Below, in pieces: positions 1 to 8,504 of a stretch of DNA of 64,000 bases (position 1 is its first letter; the number at the start of each line of letters is the position of its first letter). Source of the stretch: Coxiellaceae bacterium (lineage in GTDB: Bacteria; Pseudomonadota; Gammaproteobacteria; Comchoanobacterales; Comchoanobacteraceae); assembly GCA_902603055.1 (NCBI GenBank), contig CACKTD010000002.1, forward strand, positions 1 through 64,000. The letters run 5' to 3'. Made by a program: the position numbers and the translations under genes. The notes beneath the pieces are model-generated. The model saw only the letters and a program-made list of their open reading frames with translations. It did no database searches and was not told where the DNA came from.

Positions 1-493
1 ACTTTCTGAAAAGACGATTGCAATCAACCGTACTGCAAAAGTCGTTGAAGGTGGTAGGATTTTCAGTTTTTCTGCAGTTGTTGTAGTGGGAAATGGAGCA
101 GGAAAAGTTGGTTTTGGAATTGGAAAGTCTGACGAAGTTCCAGTAGCGGTTCAAAAGGCTACAGACCAAGCAAAAAAATCCATGATTTCTGTAGATCTCA
201 AAGGACATACACTTCAACATCAAATTACTGGTGTGCATGGTGCAACACAAGTCTTTATGAAGCCTGCCGCAGATGGTACAGGTATTATTGCTGGAAGTGC
301 GGCAAGAGCTATCTTTGAAGTGCTTGGTGTCCAAAACGTCTTATCAAAGTGTTATGGTTCAACAACAGCTATTAATGTTGTTAATGCAACTTTTGATGGA
401 TTAAAAAGACAAGTAACATTGAAAATGATGTCTCAGAAAAGAGGGATTGATCTACGTAAACGTTTCCAAGCCGTAAAAAAGGATAAAGCATGA
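1..493 (+). CDS. rpsE: 30S ribosomal protein S5, 5'-truncated by the window edge
   Basis: The reading frame is open from base 2 and already encodes S5 sequence ([18 protein letters not shown]), so the true start lies upstream of the window. The [18 protein letters not shown] segment and the C-terminal RGIDLRKRF region are typical of S5, a small-subunit protein that shapes the decoding site and mRNA entry channel. The stop overlaps the start of rpmD in an ATGA, as expected for a translationally coupled ribosomal operon. A GTG at base 86 would wrongly delete part of the double-stranded RNA-binding region. Confidence 0.97.
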   Translation, partial: LSEKTIAINRTAKVVEGGRIFSFSAVVVVGNGAGKVGFGIGKSDEVPVAVQKATDQAKKSMISVDLKGHTLQHQITGVHGATQVFMKPAADGTGIIAGSAARAIFEVLGVQNVLSKCYGSTTAINVVNATFDGLKRQVTLKMMSQKRGIDLRKRFQAVKKDKA

Positions 494-678
494 GTGATAA
501 GAAAGTTTTAGTCAAATTAGTTCGTTCTTTAATTGGTCAGAATGACCGAGTAAAGGCAACTGTCAAAGGTTTAGGGTTGACTTTCAAAATTGGTTCACAC
601 CAAAAGTTGAATGATACACCTCAAGTGCGTGGTATGATTAATAAAGTTAATCATTTAATTCAATGGGAAGCAGTATGA
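490..678 (+). CDS. rpmD: 50S ribosomal protein L30
   Basis: The 62-residue protein has the L30 pattern VKLVRSLIG near the N-terminus and the downstream [13 protein letters not shown] segment. Its length is normal for the short bacterial L30. It overlaps rpsE by ATGA at its start and rplO at its end, placing it in the alpha operon between S5 and L15. Confidence 0.96.
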   Translation: MSDKKVLVKLVRSLIGQNDRVKATVKGLGLTFKIGSHQKLNDTPQVRGMINKVNHLIQWEAV

Positions 679-1127
679 TGTTAAATCAAATTAAATCATC
701 AAAAGCATCAAGACCAAGTGCCCTAAGAGTAGGTCGTGGTGCTGGTAAATGTGGAAAAACATGTGGAAGAGGTCATAAGGGTCAAAAATCCAGATCTGGT
801 GGTATGCCACCAATTGGGTTTGAAGGTGGTCAAATGCCTTTACATAGAAGACTGCCAAAGTTTGGTTTTACCTCTCAGGTATCTTTAACACACAAAGAGT
901 TAAGACTCAGTGAAGTTGTAAATGGTGCTACTAAAAGTAAGGTTGAAAAGATTGATCTAATTACACTTAAAAAGCTAAATTTAGTTAATGCAAATATTAA
1001 AACTGTAAAAGTTTTCAAATCTAGACATTGTAAGATCTCTAACCCTTTACATATTCAGAAAGATATCAGAGTATCTAAAGGTGCTATTGATATGATCAAA
1101 AAAGCTAAGGGAACCGTTGAAGCATAA
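675..1127 (+). CDS. rplO: 50S ribosomal protein L15
   Basis: L15 is recognised by the glycine-rich N-terminal RNA-binding region ([20 protein letters not shown]) and the [15 protein letters not shown] motif. L15 is a late-assembly large-subunit protein. The start is taken at the first ATG of an ATGATG at 675, overlapping the rpmD stop; the in-frame ATG at 663 would add four residues atypical for the family. Its stop shares one base with the secY start (TAATG). Confidence 0.95.
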   Translation: MMLNQIKSSKASRPSALRVGRGAGKCGKTCGRGHKGQKSRSGGMPPIGFEGGQMPLHRRLPKFGFTSQVSLTHKELRLSEVVNGATKSKVEKIDLITLKKLNLVNANIKTVKVFKSRHCKISNPLHIQKDIRVSKGAIDMIKKAKGTVEA

Positions 1128-2434
1128 TGATAAGCTCAGATTCGTATAAAGAAATTACAAATCGACTATTGTTCATGTTGTTTGCGGTTGCGATTTTTAG
1201 ACTAGGAGCTCATATTCCTGTTCCTGGTGTGGATTTTGTACGACTAGCTGACTATTTTTCAAAATATCAGGGTGGAATTATTGGTTTATTCAATATGTTT
1301 TCAGGTGGTGCGTTTTCAAGATTGACTATTTTTGCATTGGGTGTTATGCCCTATATTTCTTCATCAATTATAATGCAGCTATTATCTACTTCTTTACCAA
1401 CTTTAATGCAGCTTAGAAAAGAAGGAGACTCTGGGCGTAGAAAAATATCTCAATATACACGTTATCTTGCTGTCGCAATTGCAGCATTACAGGGCTCTGC
1501 TACAACTTCTTGGCTTATATCACAAGATCTAGTGATTGACGCATCCTTACTCTTTTTTGTAACCTCTGTTGCAACACTTGTTACTGGAACGATGTTTCTC
1601 ATCTGGCTTGGAGAGCAAATGACAGAAAAGGGAGTTGGTAATGGTATATCCATTATCATTGTTTTAGGAATTGTTGCAAGGCTACCTCAAGCATGTGGAC
1701 AAATTATTAGCCAGGTTCGACAAGGTCAGATGTCATCAATGATTTTAATTGGCTTGAGTTTCTTTGTCATAGGTTTAATCATGTTCGTTGTCTATATGGA
1801 AAGGGCTCAACGTAAAATAGCTATTAACTACCCAAAAAGACAAATGGGTAATAAAATGTATGGTGGGCAAACAACATCTTTACCACTTAAAATCAATATG
1901 GCTGGTGTAATCCCACCAATTTTTGCATCTATGATTATAATGTTTCCTGGAACACTTTTGAATTGGTTTGGTAATCATTCACAAAATACAATCATTAGTG
2001 AGCTTATCTATTCAATATCCCCCGGCCAACCCTTATACCTATTTCTATTTTCATTGGCAATCATATATTTTGCTTTTTTCTATACGGCTTTAATGTTTGA
2101 ACCCAAAGATATTGCAGATAATTTAAAGAAATCTGGAGCAATCGTTAGAGGTATTCGACCTGGTAGAAATACAGCTGATTACATACAGAACGTTATGACT
2201 AGACTTACACTTCTTGGTAGTGTATACTTGGTTTTTGTGTCATTAATTCCACAATTTTTGATTCAAGCATGGAAGGTTCCATTTTATTTCGGTGGTACTT
2301 CCTTATTGATAATTGTGGTAGTATTAATGGACTTTGTTGGTCAATTACAGACACATATGTTGCCTGCGCAATACCAAGATATTGGTGGTAAGTCAGGGAA
2401 ATCGAAAAAAGGTAAATTACATTTATTGAGATGA
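1127..2434 (+). CDS. secY: Protein translocase subunit SecY
   Basis: This 435-residue, ten-span membrane protein is the channel of the Sec translocon. Family landmarks are the N-terminal [12 protein letters not shown], the [28 protein letters not shown] plug region, the cytoplasmic loop with [17 protein letters not shown], and the [18 protein letters not shown] segment. The position after rplO is the standard spc/alpha operon arrangement. The C-terminal tail is lysine/glycine rich but short. Nothing suggests loss of function. Confidence 0.98.
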   Translation: MISSDSYKEITNRLLFMLFAVAIFRLGAHIPVPGVDFVRLADYFSKYQGGIIGLFNMFSGGAFSRLTIFALGVMPYISSSIIMQLLSTSLPTLMQLRKEGDSGRRKISQYTRYLAVAIAALQGSATTSWLISQDLVIDASLLFFVTSVATLVTGTMFLIWLGEQMTEKGVGNGISIIIVLGIVARLPQACGQIISQVRQGQMSSMILIGLSFFVIGLIMFVVYMERAQRKIAINYPKRQMGNKMYGGQTTSLPLKINMAGVIPPIFASMIIMFPGTLLNWFGNHSQNTIISELIYSISPGQPLYLFLFSLAIIYFAFFYTALMFEPKDIADNLKKSGAIVRGIRPGRNTADYIQNVMTRLTLLGSVYLVFVSLIPQFLIQAWKVPFYFGGTSLLIIVVVLMDFVGQLQTHMLPAQYQDIGGKSGKSKKGKLHLLR

Positions 2435-2441
2435 AAAAGTT

Positions 2442-2555
2442 ATGAAAGTACGTGCATCCGTAAAAAAAATCTGTAGAGCTTGTCAAGTGATTAAACGTCA
2501 TGGCAGGATTCGTATAATTTGCAAAAATCCTAAACACAAGCAAAGGCAAGGTTGA
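2442..2555 (+). CDS. rpmJ: 50S ribosomal protein L36
   Basis: This 37-residue protein begins [19 protein letters not shown] and continues [18 protein letters not shown]. It retains the zinc-ligand set Cys-X2-Cys, Cys and His of the C+ form of L36. It sits 7 bases after secY, its conserved position. Confidence 0.96.
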   Translation: MKVRASVKKICRACQVIKRHGRIRIICKNPKHKQRQG

Positions 2556-2557
2556 AT

Positions 2558-2908
2558 ATGAGTATTGTAATCGCTGGTAGAATACTACCTCCAAATAAAC
2601 ATGTTGTTATTTCATTAACAAGTATATACGGGGTTGGCAGAAGCCTGTCCAAAAAAATATGTGCAAACCTTAAGATAGAGGAATCAACAAAACTTTCTAC
2701 ACTTACTAATGAGCAGATTGATTCTATAAGAGAGCAAGTTGGCGATTTAATGGTCGAAGGCGATCTTAGACGTGAAATTAATATGCACAAGAAAAGATTA
2801 TTAGATATTGGTTGTTATCGTGGAATCAGACATAGAAGAGGTCTTCCAGTAAGGGGTCAGCGTACAAAAACTAATGCTAGAACTAGAAAAGGTAAAAAGA
2901 GAGGATAA
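2558..2908 (+). CDS. rpsM: 30S ribosomal protein S13
   Basis: This 116-residue protein carries the S13 helix-two-turn-helix ([14 protein letters not shown]), the [21 protein letters not shown]-terminal block, and a basic tail that contacts tRNAs in the small-subunit head. The ATG at 2558 is preferred over the in-frame TTG at 2552 because it gives the usual N-terminus and lies just after the rpmJ stop. Confidence 0.97.
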   Translation: MSIVIAGRILPPNKHVVISLTSIYGVGRSLSKKICANLKIEESTKLSTLTNEQIDSIREQVGDLMVEGDLRREINMHKKRLLDIGCYRGIRHRRGLPVRGQRTKTNARTRKGKKRG

Positions 2909-2910
2909 TT

Positions 2911-3276
2911 ATGGCAAAGTCACGTATTAAAGTTTCGAAATCGGGTATTGCAGTAATTAATTCTACTTTTAACAATACCATTGTTACTATCACAAATCCG
3001 AATGGAGATGTTGTTGCTTCTTCAAGTGGTGGTGTTACTCAAAAGGGTGCTAGAAAAGCTACTGCATTTGCAGGTGAAGAAGCTGCTAAAGCAGCAGCTA
3101 GCAAGGCTTCTGAACTCGGTATGGATGAAGTACATGTTAAAATAATTGGTGCTGGAAATGCACGTGATTCGGGCACAAGAGGCTTGTACTCTGGTGGCTT
3201 AAAAATATTGACTATTAGTGAATTAACTGGAATTCCACATAATGGTTGTCGTCGACGTAAGAAGAAGAGAGTTTAA
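2911..3276 (+). CDS. rpsK: 30S ribosomal protein S11
   Basis: The 121-residue protein has the S11 signature blocks INSTFNNTIVTITNPNGDV, SSGGVTQKGARKATAFA and HNGCRRRKKKRV. It is a platform protein near the Shine-Dalgarno helix. It starts 2 bases after rpsM ends. Confidence 0.98.
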   Translation: MAKSRIKVSKSGIAVINSTFNNTIVTITNPNGDVVASSSGGVTQKGARKATAFAGEEAAKAAASKASELGMDEVHVKIIGAGNARDSGTRGLYSGGLKILTISELTGIPHNGCRRRKKKRV

Positions 3277-3278
3277 TT

Positions 3279-3902
3279 ATGTCTAATAATAATCGATTTA
3301 GAAAAGATGCTTGTGGCCTATCCCGTAGAGTGGGTATGGATCTTGAGCTTAAAACTGGCTCTATCGAAAAAAAATGTCGTTTTGAGCAATTACCTGGAAA
3401 ACCTGCGGGCAGACGTTCTCGTACCTCTGACTTTGGAAATCAATTAAAAATGAAACAAGCTATGCGTTTTTATTATGGCGTGAGTGAGAAACAGTTCAGA
3501 AATTTATATAAGAAATCTGATGGTATGCAAGGTTCAACTGGTGATAACTTACTCATTAATCTTGAGTCACGTTTAGATAACGTGGTATACCGTTTAGGAT
3601 TTGCTAGTACACGTGCTGAAGCAAGGCAAATGATTAATCATGGTCACATACAAGTCAATGATATACGAGTAAATATTCCTTCGTATTCTGTTTGTGTTGA
3701 TGATCAGATAGAAGTTATTAAGAAGTTCCAAAAGCATGAGCGTGTAGTAAATGCCACAGAACTTTTTAAACAAAAAGAACCTATAGAATGGTTAGAACGT
3801 CAAAAAAATACATTTTCAGGAAAGGTATTAGCAAATGCTACACCAGAATACTTTAAAGAAATGTTCAAAGTTAACTTAGTCATCGAGTTATATTCAAAGT
3901 GA
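3279..3902 (+). CDS. rpsD: 30S ribosomal protein S4
   Basis: This 207-residue primary 16S rRNA-binding protein carries the S4 domain at about residues 97-160 (SRLDNVVYRLGFASTRAEAR, then GHIQVND). Its C-terminus is PEYFKEMFKVNLVIELYSK. The N-terminal region lacks the four-cysteine zinc motif, so it is the C-minus form usual in gammaproteobacteria. In model species S4 represses the alpha operon; I cannot identify a matching mRNA pseudoknot here. Confidence 0.97.
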   Translation: MSNNNRFRKDACGLSRRVGMDLELKTGSIEKKCRFEQLPGKPAGRRSRTSDFGNQLKMKQAMRFYYGVSEKQFRNLYKKSDGMQGSTGDNLLINLESRLDNVVYRLGFASTRAEARQMINHGHIQVNDIRVNIPSYSVCVDDQIEVIKKFQKHERVVNATELFKQKEPIEWLERQKNTFSGKVLANATPEYFKEMFKVNLVIELYSK

Positions 3903-3910
3903 GATAAAAT

Positions 3911-4921
3911 ATGTCAACAAATGAAAGTAATCTATATTCAATTCAAGGTCTACATCATCCAACTAAAATTGATGTTAAGGAAAAAGCACTTAATACACTG
4001 TTAGTGCAATTAGAACCATTTGAGAGAGGTTTTGGGTATACTGTCGGAGTTGCTTTAAGAAGAATTTTATTATCTTCAATACCCGGTTGTGCAATTACTG
4101 AAGTAGAGATTGAGGGTGTTGATCATGAATATTCAACAATTGAAGGTGTCAAAGAGGATGTAGAAATCATCTTAATGAATTTGAAAGGTGTTTCAATTAA
4201 AAATAATCAAAATTCAGACCTTATTCTTACTATTGACGCATCCAAACCTTGTATCATTACCGCTAAGGATATTGGTATCGAAGGTCAAGCTGAGATCATG
4301 AATCCAGATCACCATATCGCAACAGTAACGGGTGATGTTAAATTTAAAGTACGAATGGTTGCTAAAATGGGTTATGGTTATTTAAAGTCAGATTTTGAGG
4401 ACGAAAGTTCTACTGATCGTGTTGGTGTAATGAAGATATCAGCATCATTTAGTCCTATTGTAAGATGTGTGTATGAAGTTAAAAATGCACGTGTAGAAAA
4501 TAGAACTGACCTAGACAAACTAGTACTTGAAATTGAAACTAACGGAACAATTGAAGCAACGGATGCAATTAAATATGCAGCAACTATTTTACAACATCAG
4601 CTGCATGCTTTTGCTGAATTAAATATTCAACCAATAGCTGTTGAGCAGGAAGAAGAAGATATTGTAAATCCATTACTTAATCAGTCTGTAGATGTACTTG
4701 AATTACCTGTTAGAGCTGGGAATTGTTTAAAAGCAGAGAACATTCATTATATTGGTGATCTTGTTAATAAACATGAATCTGATCTTTTGAAGGTGCCAAA
4801 CCTAGGTAGAAAATCACTGAATGAAATTAAAGTAATTTTAGCTGATAAAGGCTTGTCATTGGGTATGCCAAATGAAAACTGGGAATCTCCTAAATTAGAC
4901 GAATATGGAATTGAGGACTAA
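3911..4921 (+). CDS. rpoA: DNA-directed RNA polymerase subunit alpha
   Basis: The 336-residue subunit has the N-terminal assembly domain ([40 protein letters not shown] split across residues 31-70). A linker follows, then the C-terminal domain ([20 protein letters not shown], then [12 protein letters not shown]) that contacts UP elements and activators. Length and domain order are normal. It lies between rpsD and rplQ as expected. Confidence 0.98.
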   Translation: MSTNESNLYSIQGLHHPTKIDVKEKALNTLLVQLEPFERGFGYTVGVALRRILLSSIPGCAITEVEIEGVDHEYSTIEGVKEDVEIILMNLKGVSIKNNQNSDLILTIDASKPCIITAKDIGIEGQAEIMNPDHHIATVTGDVKFKVRMVAKMGYGYLKSDFEDESSTDRVGVMKISASFSPIVRCVYEVKNARVENRTDLDKLVLEIETNGTIEATDAIKYAATILQHQLHAFAELNIQPIAVEQEEEDIVNPLLNQSVDVLELPVRAGNCLKAENIHYIGDLVNKHESDLLKVPNLGRKSLNEIKVILADKGLSLGMPNENWESPKLDEYGIED

Positions 4922-4926
4922 TCATC

Positions 4927-5475
4927 ATGCAACATCGTTCTGGAAAAAAATATTACGGCCGTAATGCACCTCATCGCAAAGCGATGTTTAAAAACCTTGC
5001 TCAAGCCCTTATTAAAAATAGAGTTATTAAAACAACACTCTGTAAAGCTAAAGGCCTTCGACAATTCGTAGAACCAATCATTACATGCGCAAAAGTTGAT
5101 AATGATGCGAACCGTAAAAAAATATTTGCTAAGTTACGTGACAAAGAATCTTGTAAGCTTGTTTTCGAGCATATTGGCCCAACTATGTTGAAAAGGCCTG
5201 GTGGTTATACTCAGATCTTTAAATGTGGCTTTAGAGCAGGTGATAACGCTCCTATGGCTATTATTAAGTTAATGGATACAGACACCATAAATGCAAAGGT
5301 TCTGGAAAGTAAAAAAGCACTAGAAGAAGCTAAGCAAACAGAATCTAAATCAAGTACTGATTCAAAAGTTAAGACTAAATCAAAGAAGGTTTCTAGTAAA
5401 GCTAAATCTGATGAAAAGAGTGTAAAGTCTTCAGCTAAAGATACTAAGAAATCTAGCAAAAAAGAAGATAAATAG
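4927..5475 (+). CDS. rplQ: 50S ribosomal protein L17 with a long Lys/Ser-rich C-terminal tail
   Basis: Residues 1 to about 120 are a regular L17 (MQHRSGKKYYGRNAPHRKAM, later RPGGYTQIFKC and GDNAPMAIIKL). L17 is usually about 115-130 residues, but this one runs to 182. The last ~55 residues are built almost entirely from Lys, Ser, Ala, Asp, Thr and Glu, with runs such as KTKSKKVSSKAKSDEK. The frame is continuous and ends in TAG only 3 bases before the convergent small cyd ORF stop. The tail is probably disordered; its role is unknown. Confidence 0.95.
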   Translation: MQHRSGKKYYGRNAPHRKAMFKNLAQALIKNRVIKTTLCKAKGLRQFVEPIITCAKVDNDANRKKIFAKLRDKESCKLVFEHIGPTMLKRPGGYTQIFKCGFRAGDNAPMAIIKLMDTDTINAKVLESKKALEEAKQTESKSSTDSKVKTKSKKVSSKAKSDEKSVKSSAKDTKKSSKKEDK

Positions 5476-5478
5476 AGC

Positions 5479-5616
5479 TTACATCAAATGATGCATAAGA
5501 TTTATGGATCCGTATATCATAAACTTGAATGCCTTGTGGAATAGATAAAATCCGGCAAGACCTGCTACATATAATCCGATAAACCACAAATAAGAATTAA
5601 TATTTGATGACTTCAT
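5479..5616 (-). CDS. Putative small single-span subunit of cytochrome bd oxidase (CydX/CydS/DUF2474-like)
   Basis: This 45-residue ORF begins inside the cydB 3' end (20-base overlap) and is preceded by AAGGTAAGG, a good ribosome-binding site, 3 bases from the ATG. It starts MKSSNINSYLWFIGLYVAG and contains one hydrophobic segment (about residues 9-26) followed by a positive K/H stretch. Size, position after cydB and topology match the small bd-oxidase subunits (CydX, CydS, DUF2474). The W-[FL]-[IV]-G-L-x-x-AG-x-AG pattern looks closest to DUF2474, which is inference. Classical CydX residues (MWYFxW) are absent. Confidence 0.6.
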   Translation of the reverse strand: MKSSNINSYLWFIGLYVAGLAGFYLFHKAFKFMIYGSINLMHHLM

Positions 5617-6601
5617 GAACCTTACCTTTAAATATTCTATAAGCATAAAAAGTATATGCTAGTAGAATGGGTAGCATGATAGCAGCACCAATTGAGACAA
5701 AAATTAATGTATTTGCTGGTGCTGCAGCTTCCCATATTGTCATTGTTCTAGGTACTAAATAAGGAAATGTGCTTAATCCTAGACCAATAAAGCCAGTTAT
5801 AAACATACAATAAGAAATAAAAAATGGTAAGTGGTCATGTTTTTGTGCATGTAATTCATACCAACACCATAAAAACAATAGACCTGTAACCATAGGTAGA
5901 AGCATCAAATATGGCATGTTATTTATATTAAACCAGAAGTTAAATACTTCATCATCAACCATCGGAGTAAAGATGCTGACTGCAATCATAAAAATAGCAA
6001 CTAATAAAAGTGCAATTTTTGCAATTCGATACATATAATATTGAATTGGCCCTTCTAGTTTATAAATTAATCGAGTAGCGCCTAGTAGAGAATATCCACA
6101 AACAACACCAAATCCAGTTAAGTAGGCAAATGGTGAATGCCATGCAAAGTAGTTTTTTAGGAGTTCTTCATGACTGAACCCCTCAACAAATGCACCTAAA
6201 ATATTTCCTTGCATAAAAGCGGTTATAAAAGAACTTATAAAAATAACTCGATCCCACAAGTGTGCATTATTTGGGCTCTTAAATCGATATTCGAACGCTA
6301 CTCCTCGAAACAAGATTGCAATAACCATAGCCATTATTGGAAGATAAATCATTGGTAATAGGGTGCCAAATGCACTTGGAAAGGTGCCATACAATGCGGC
6401 TACACCAAATACTAGCCATGTTTGGTTTCCATCCCATGTTGGTAGTACTACACTCATCATGATATTTCGCTCGTATTGGTTATGCGCAATTGGCATTAAA
6501 ATTCCAACCCCTTCTGTAAATCCATCAAGAATGACGTACATCAATACCGCACCGCCAATAATGCAATACCATACGATTGGTAAAATATGGTCTAAGTTCA
6601 T
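5597..6601 (-). CDS. cydB: Cytochrome bd-type quinol oxidase subunit II
   Basis: This 334-residue integral membrane protein has eight to nine hydrophobic spans and the CydB hallmarks LDGFTEGVGIL near residue 25 and WDGNQTWLVFGVAALYGTFP around residues 55-75. It pairs with CydA to form the quinol:O2 oxidoreductase. It overlaps the cydA stop by 4 bases (ATGA), so the two are translationally coupled. Confidence 0.96.
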   Translation of the reverse strand: MNLDHILPIVWYCIIGGAVLMYVILDGFTEGVGILMPIAHNQYERNIMMSVVLPTWDGNQTWLVFGVAALYGTFPSAFGTLLPMIYLPIMAMVIAILFRGVAFEYRFKSPNNAHLWDRVIFISSFITAFMQGNILGAFVEGFSHEELLKNYFAWHSPFAYLTGFGVVCGYSLLGATRLIYKLEGPIQYYMYRIAKIALLLVAIFMIAVSIFTPMVDDEVFNFWFNINNMPYLMLLPMVTGLLFLWCWYELHAQKHDHLPFFISYCMFITGFIGLGLSTFPYLVPRTMTIWEAAAPANTLIFVSIGAAIMLPILLAYTFYAYRIFKGKVHEVIKY

Positions 6602-7974
6602 TGTACCTGTTTCCCTTTATTTGTTGCCATGTAACCAAATGGGTATGAGATTTCATCATCTGTAAATCTTTTAGGTCCTTTATATATTGTTCTAAATAAA
6701 TACTTAAAGTAGAAGAATCCAAAAATAATAGCATACACTATAAATAAGACAAGAAACGAAGCCATTACTTGATATCGATCAACATTAGATACAGCATCTG
6801 CCGTTCTCATCGCATTATATACAATCCAGGGTTGTCTCCCAGACTCTGCAGTAAACCAGCCAGTCTCCATTGCTATAAAACCAGCAGGTGAGAGTAGTAT
6901 CCATAACTTGTAATACCATTCATACTTAAACAATTTGTCTTTAAATAGAAGATATGCGCCAGTTAATGCTGATAAGATCATTAGCCCACCTAGATATAAC
7001 ATTGTTCTGAAGCTGAAAAATACCATTGCTACTGGAGGACGTTCATCAGCTGGAACTGATGTAAGCCCCTGCATTTCACCATCAAAAGAATGCGTATTGA
7101 TCAAGCTTGCACCATAAGGAACACCAATCTCAAAGTAATTTCTTTCATTTGCCTGGTCAGGTATTGCAAATATTAGATAGGGTACACTACCAGATGTTTT
7201 CCAAATTCCTTCTATCGCAGCGGACTTTATTGGTTGGTAATGATGTACGTGTAAACCTACCCAATCTCCTATGAGTAGCTGTGTTGGTGTGATAATTGAT
7301 AAAGTAACAATAGCAAATTTGAAACATTTTTTTGCAAAAGGAGTATGTTGTTTGGTAAGAAGATAATATCCACTGATACCGGCAATAACACACCCAGTTG
7401 CTATATATGAAGAAAACAACATGTGAAAGAATCGTGATAATAGCATCGGATTTGTTAAAATGACTAGCCAATTGTCAGCTACAAAATTATTATTTTCGAA
7501 TATGTATCCTACAGGATGTTGCATCCAGGTATTAGCTATTAATATCCAGAAAGCTGACAAACTGACTCCAAATGCAACAAGGAGCGTGGCAGTGAAATGA
7601 AGTCTTTTACTAACTTTATTCCACCCAAATAACATAACACCAAGAAAACCTGCTTCTACAAAGAACGCAGTCATAACTTCATAGGTAAATAAACTACCCA
7701 AAATATCTCCAGCGGTCCTTCCTAAGTCGCCCCAATTAGTTCCAATCTGGAATTCCATGACGATGCCAGAAACCACACCTACACCAAATGTCAGTGCAAA
7801 TATTTTAGTGAAAAAACGTGCAATATCATAGTAAATAATCTTCTTTGTTCTAAGCCAAGTCCCCTCCATAATTGCTATAAAAGTTGCAAGCCCTATGCTG
7901 AAAGCAGGATATAAAATATGAAAGGTAATAGTAAACCCAAATTGTATTCTTGAAAGTAGTAGAGGAGTTAACAT
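6598..7974 (-). CDS. cydA: Cytochrome bd-type quinol oxidase subunit I, short Q-loop (CIO-like) form
   Basis: This 458-residue haem-bearing subunit keeps the expected ligands and proton-path residues: His19 (haem b595 ligand in the family), Glu99 and Glu107 (TYEV, VEAG), His184 (FFHMLFSSY) and the C-terminal GRQPW motif. It is much shorter than E. coli-type CydA (about 520), consistent with a short Q-loop. The GRQPWIVYNAMRTADAVS segment resembles cyanide-insensitive oxidases. It would oxidise ubiquinol at the inner membrane under low oxygen. The gene diverges from dps across an 82-base gap. Confidence 0.95.
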   Translation of the reverse strand: MLTPLLLSRIQFGFTITFHILYPAFSIGLATFIAIMEGTWLRTKKIIYYDIARFFTKIFALTFGVGVVSGIVMEFQIGTNWGDLGRTAGDILGSLFTYEVMTAFFVEAGFLGVMLFGWNKVSKRLHFTATLLVAFGVSLSAFWILIANTWMQHPVGYIFENNNFVADNWLVILTNPMLLSRFFHMLFSSYIATGCVIAGISGYYLLTKQHTPFAKKCFKFAIVTLSIITPTQLLIGDWVGLHVHHYQPIKSAAIEGIWKTSGSVPYLIFAIPDQANERNYFEIGVPYGASLINTHSFDGEMQGLTSVPADERPPVAMVFFSFRTMLYLGGLMILSALTGAYLLFKDKLFKYEWYYKLWILLSPAGFIAMETGWFTAESGRQPWIVYNAMRTADAVSNVDRYQVMASFLVLFIVYAIIFGFFYFKYLFRTIYKGPKRFTDDEISYPFGYMATNKGKQVQ

Positions 7975-8043
7975 TTAAGTTTATTTTAAGATTTTAGGCA
8001 TTAAAAGTCAATATATATCAACACTCTTTTGATAAAATTATAC

Positions 8044-8049
8044 TATAAT
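8044..8049 (+). promoter_or_regulatory. -10 box of the dps promoter
   Basis: A perfect TATAAT lies 7 bases before the dps ATG. Transcription initiating about 7 bases downstream would start at or next to the ATG, giving a leaderless or nearly leaderless mRNA. I see no convincing -35 box at 16-18 bases upstream. Confidence 0.5.
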
Positions 8050-8056
8050 TGTAATT

Positions 8057-8500
8057 ATGATAAAGTCATCAAAAAAAATAAATATAAATCCGTATGCTTG
8101 TTGTGAGCAACATCTATTCTTTAGTATATCTTTTGGTCATAAGGCACAATTTGTCCATTGGAATATCAAAGGTAGTGATTTTTTTGTAATCCATGAATTT
8201 TCTCAAAAGCTTTATGAGGATCTTCAAGACTTCGATGATGATCTTGCTGAAATTCTTAGGGGTAATGATTATTTGATAAATCTCTCTATGAAAAATTTAG
8301 CATCTCAGAGTCATATTAAAGATTACGAATCCAGCTCTAAAATCGATTTATCAAAATTAGTACATGATTTTGATACTTTGATTAAGGACTCTGAAAAAAT
8401 AATCGCTGTATTAGATGATGATGTGATTATTGATCATTTCACAGATCGTATTGGATTTTACAAAAAAAATCGATGGATGCTTAAAAGTTTTCTGAAATGA
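8057..8500 (+). CDS. dps: Dps-family ferritin-like DNA-protection protein
   Basis: This 147-residue protein matches Dps from HWNIKGSDFF through LYEDLQDFDDDLAE. The inter-subunit ferroxidase set is complete: His34, His46, Asp61 and Glu65, with family spacing of 12, 15 and 19 residues. Dps dodecamers oxidise Fe(II) with hydrogen peroxide and sequester iron. There is no long lysine-rich N-terminal tail, so DNA binding is not assured. No Shine-Dalgarno is visible and a -10 box abuts the start. It is divergent from cydA. Confidence 0.88.
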   Translation: MIKSSKKININPYACCEQHLFFSISFGHKAQFVHWNIKGSDFFVIHEFSQKLYEDLQDFDDDLAEILRGNDYLINLSMKNLASQSHIKDYESSSKIDLSKLVHDFDTLIKDSEKIIAVLDDDVIIDHFTDRIGFYKKNRWMLKSFLK

Positions 8501-8504
8501 TCAT

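Noticed and set aside
5211-5459. Antisense open frame over the rplQ tail
   Set aside because: Composition (Leu/Ser/Phe) is the complement of the Lys/Ser repeat; no ribosome-binding site or similarity.
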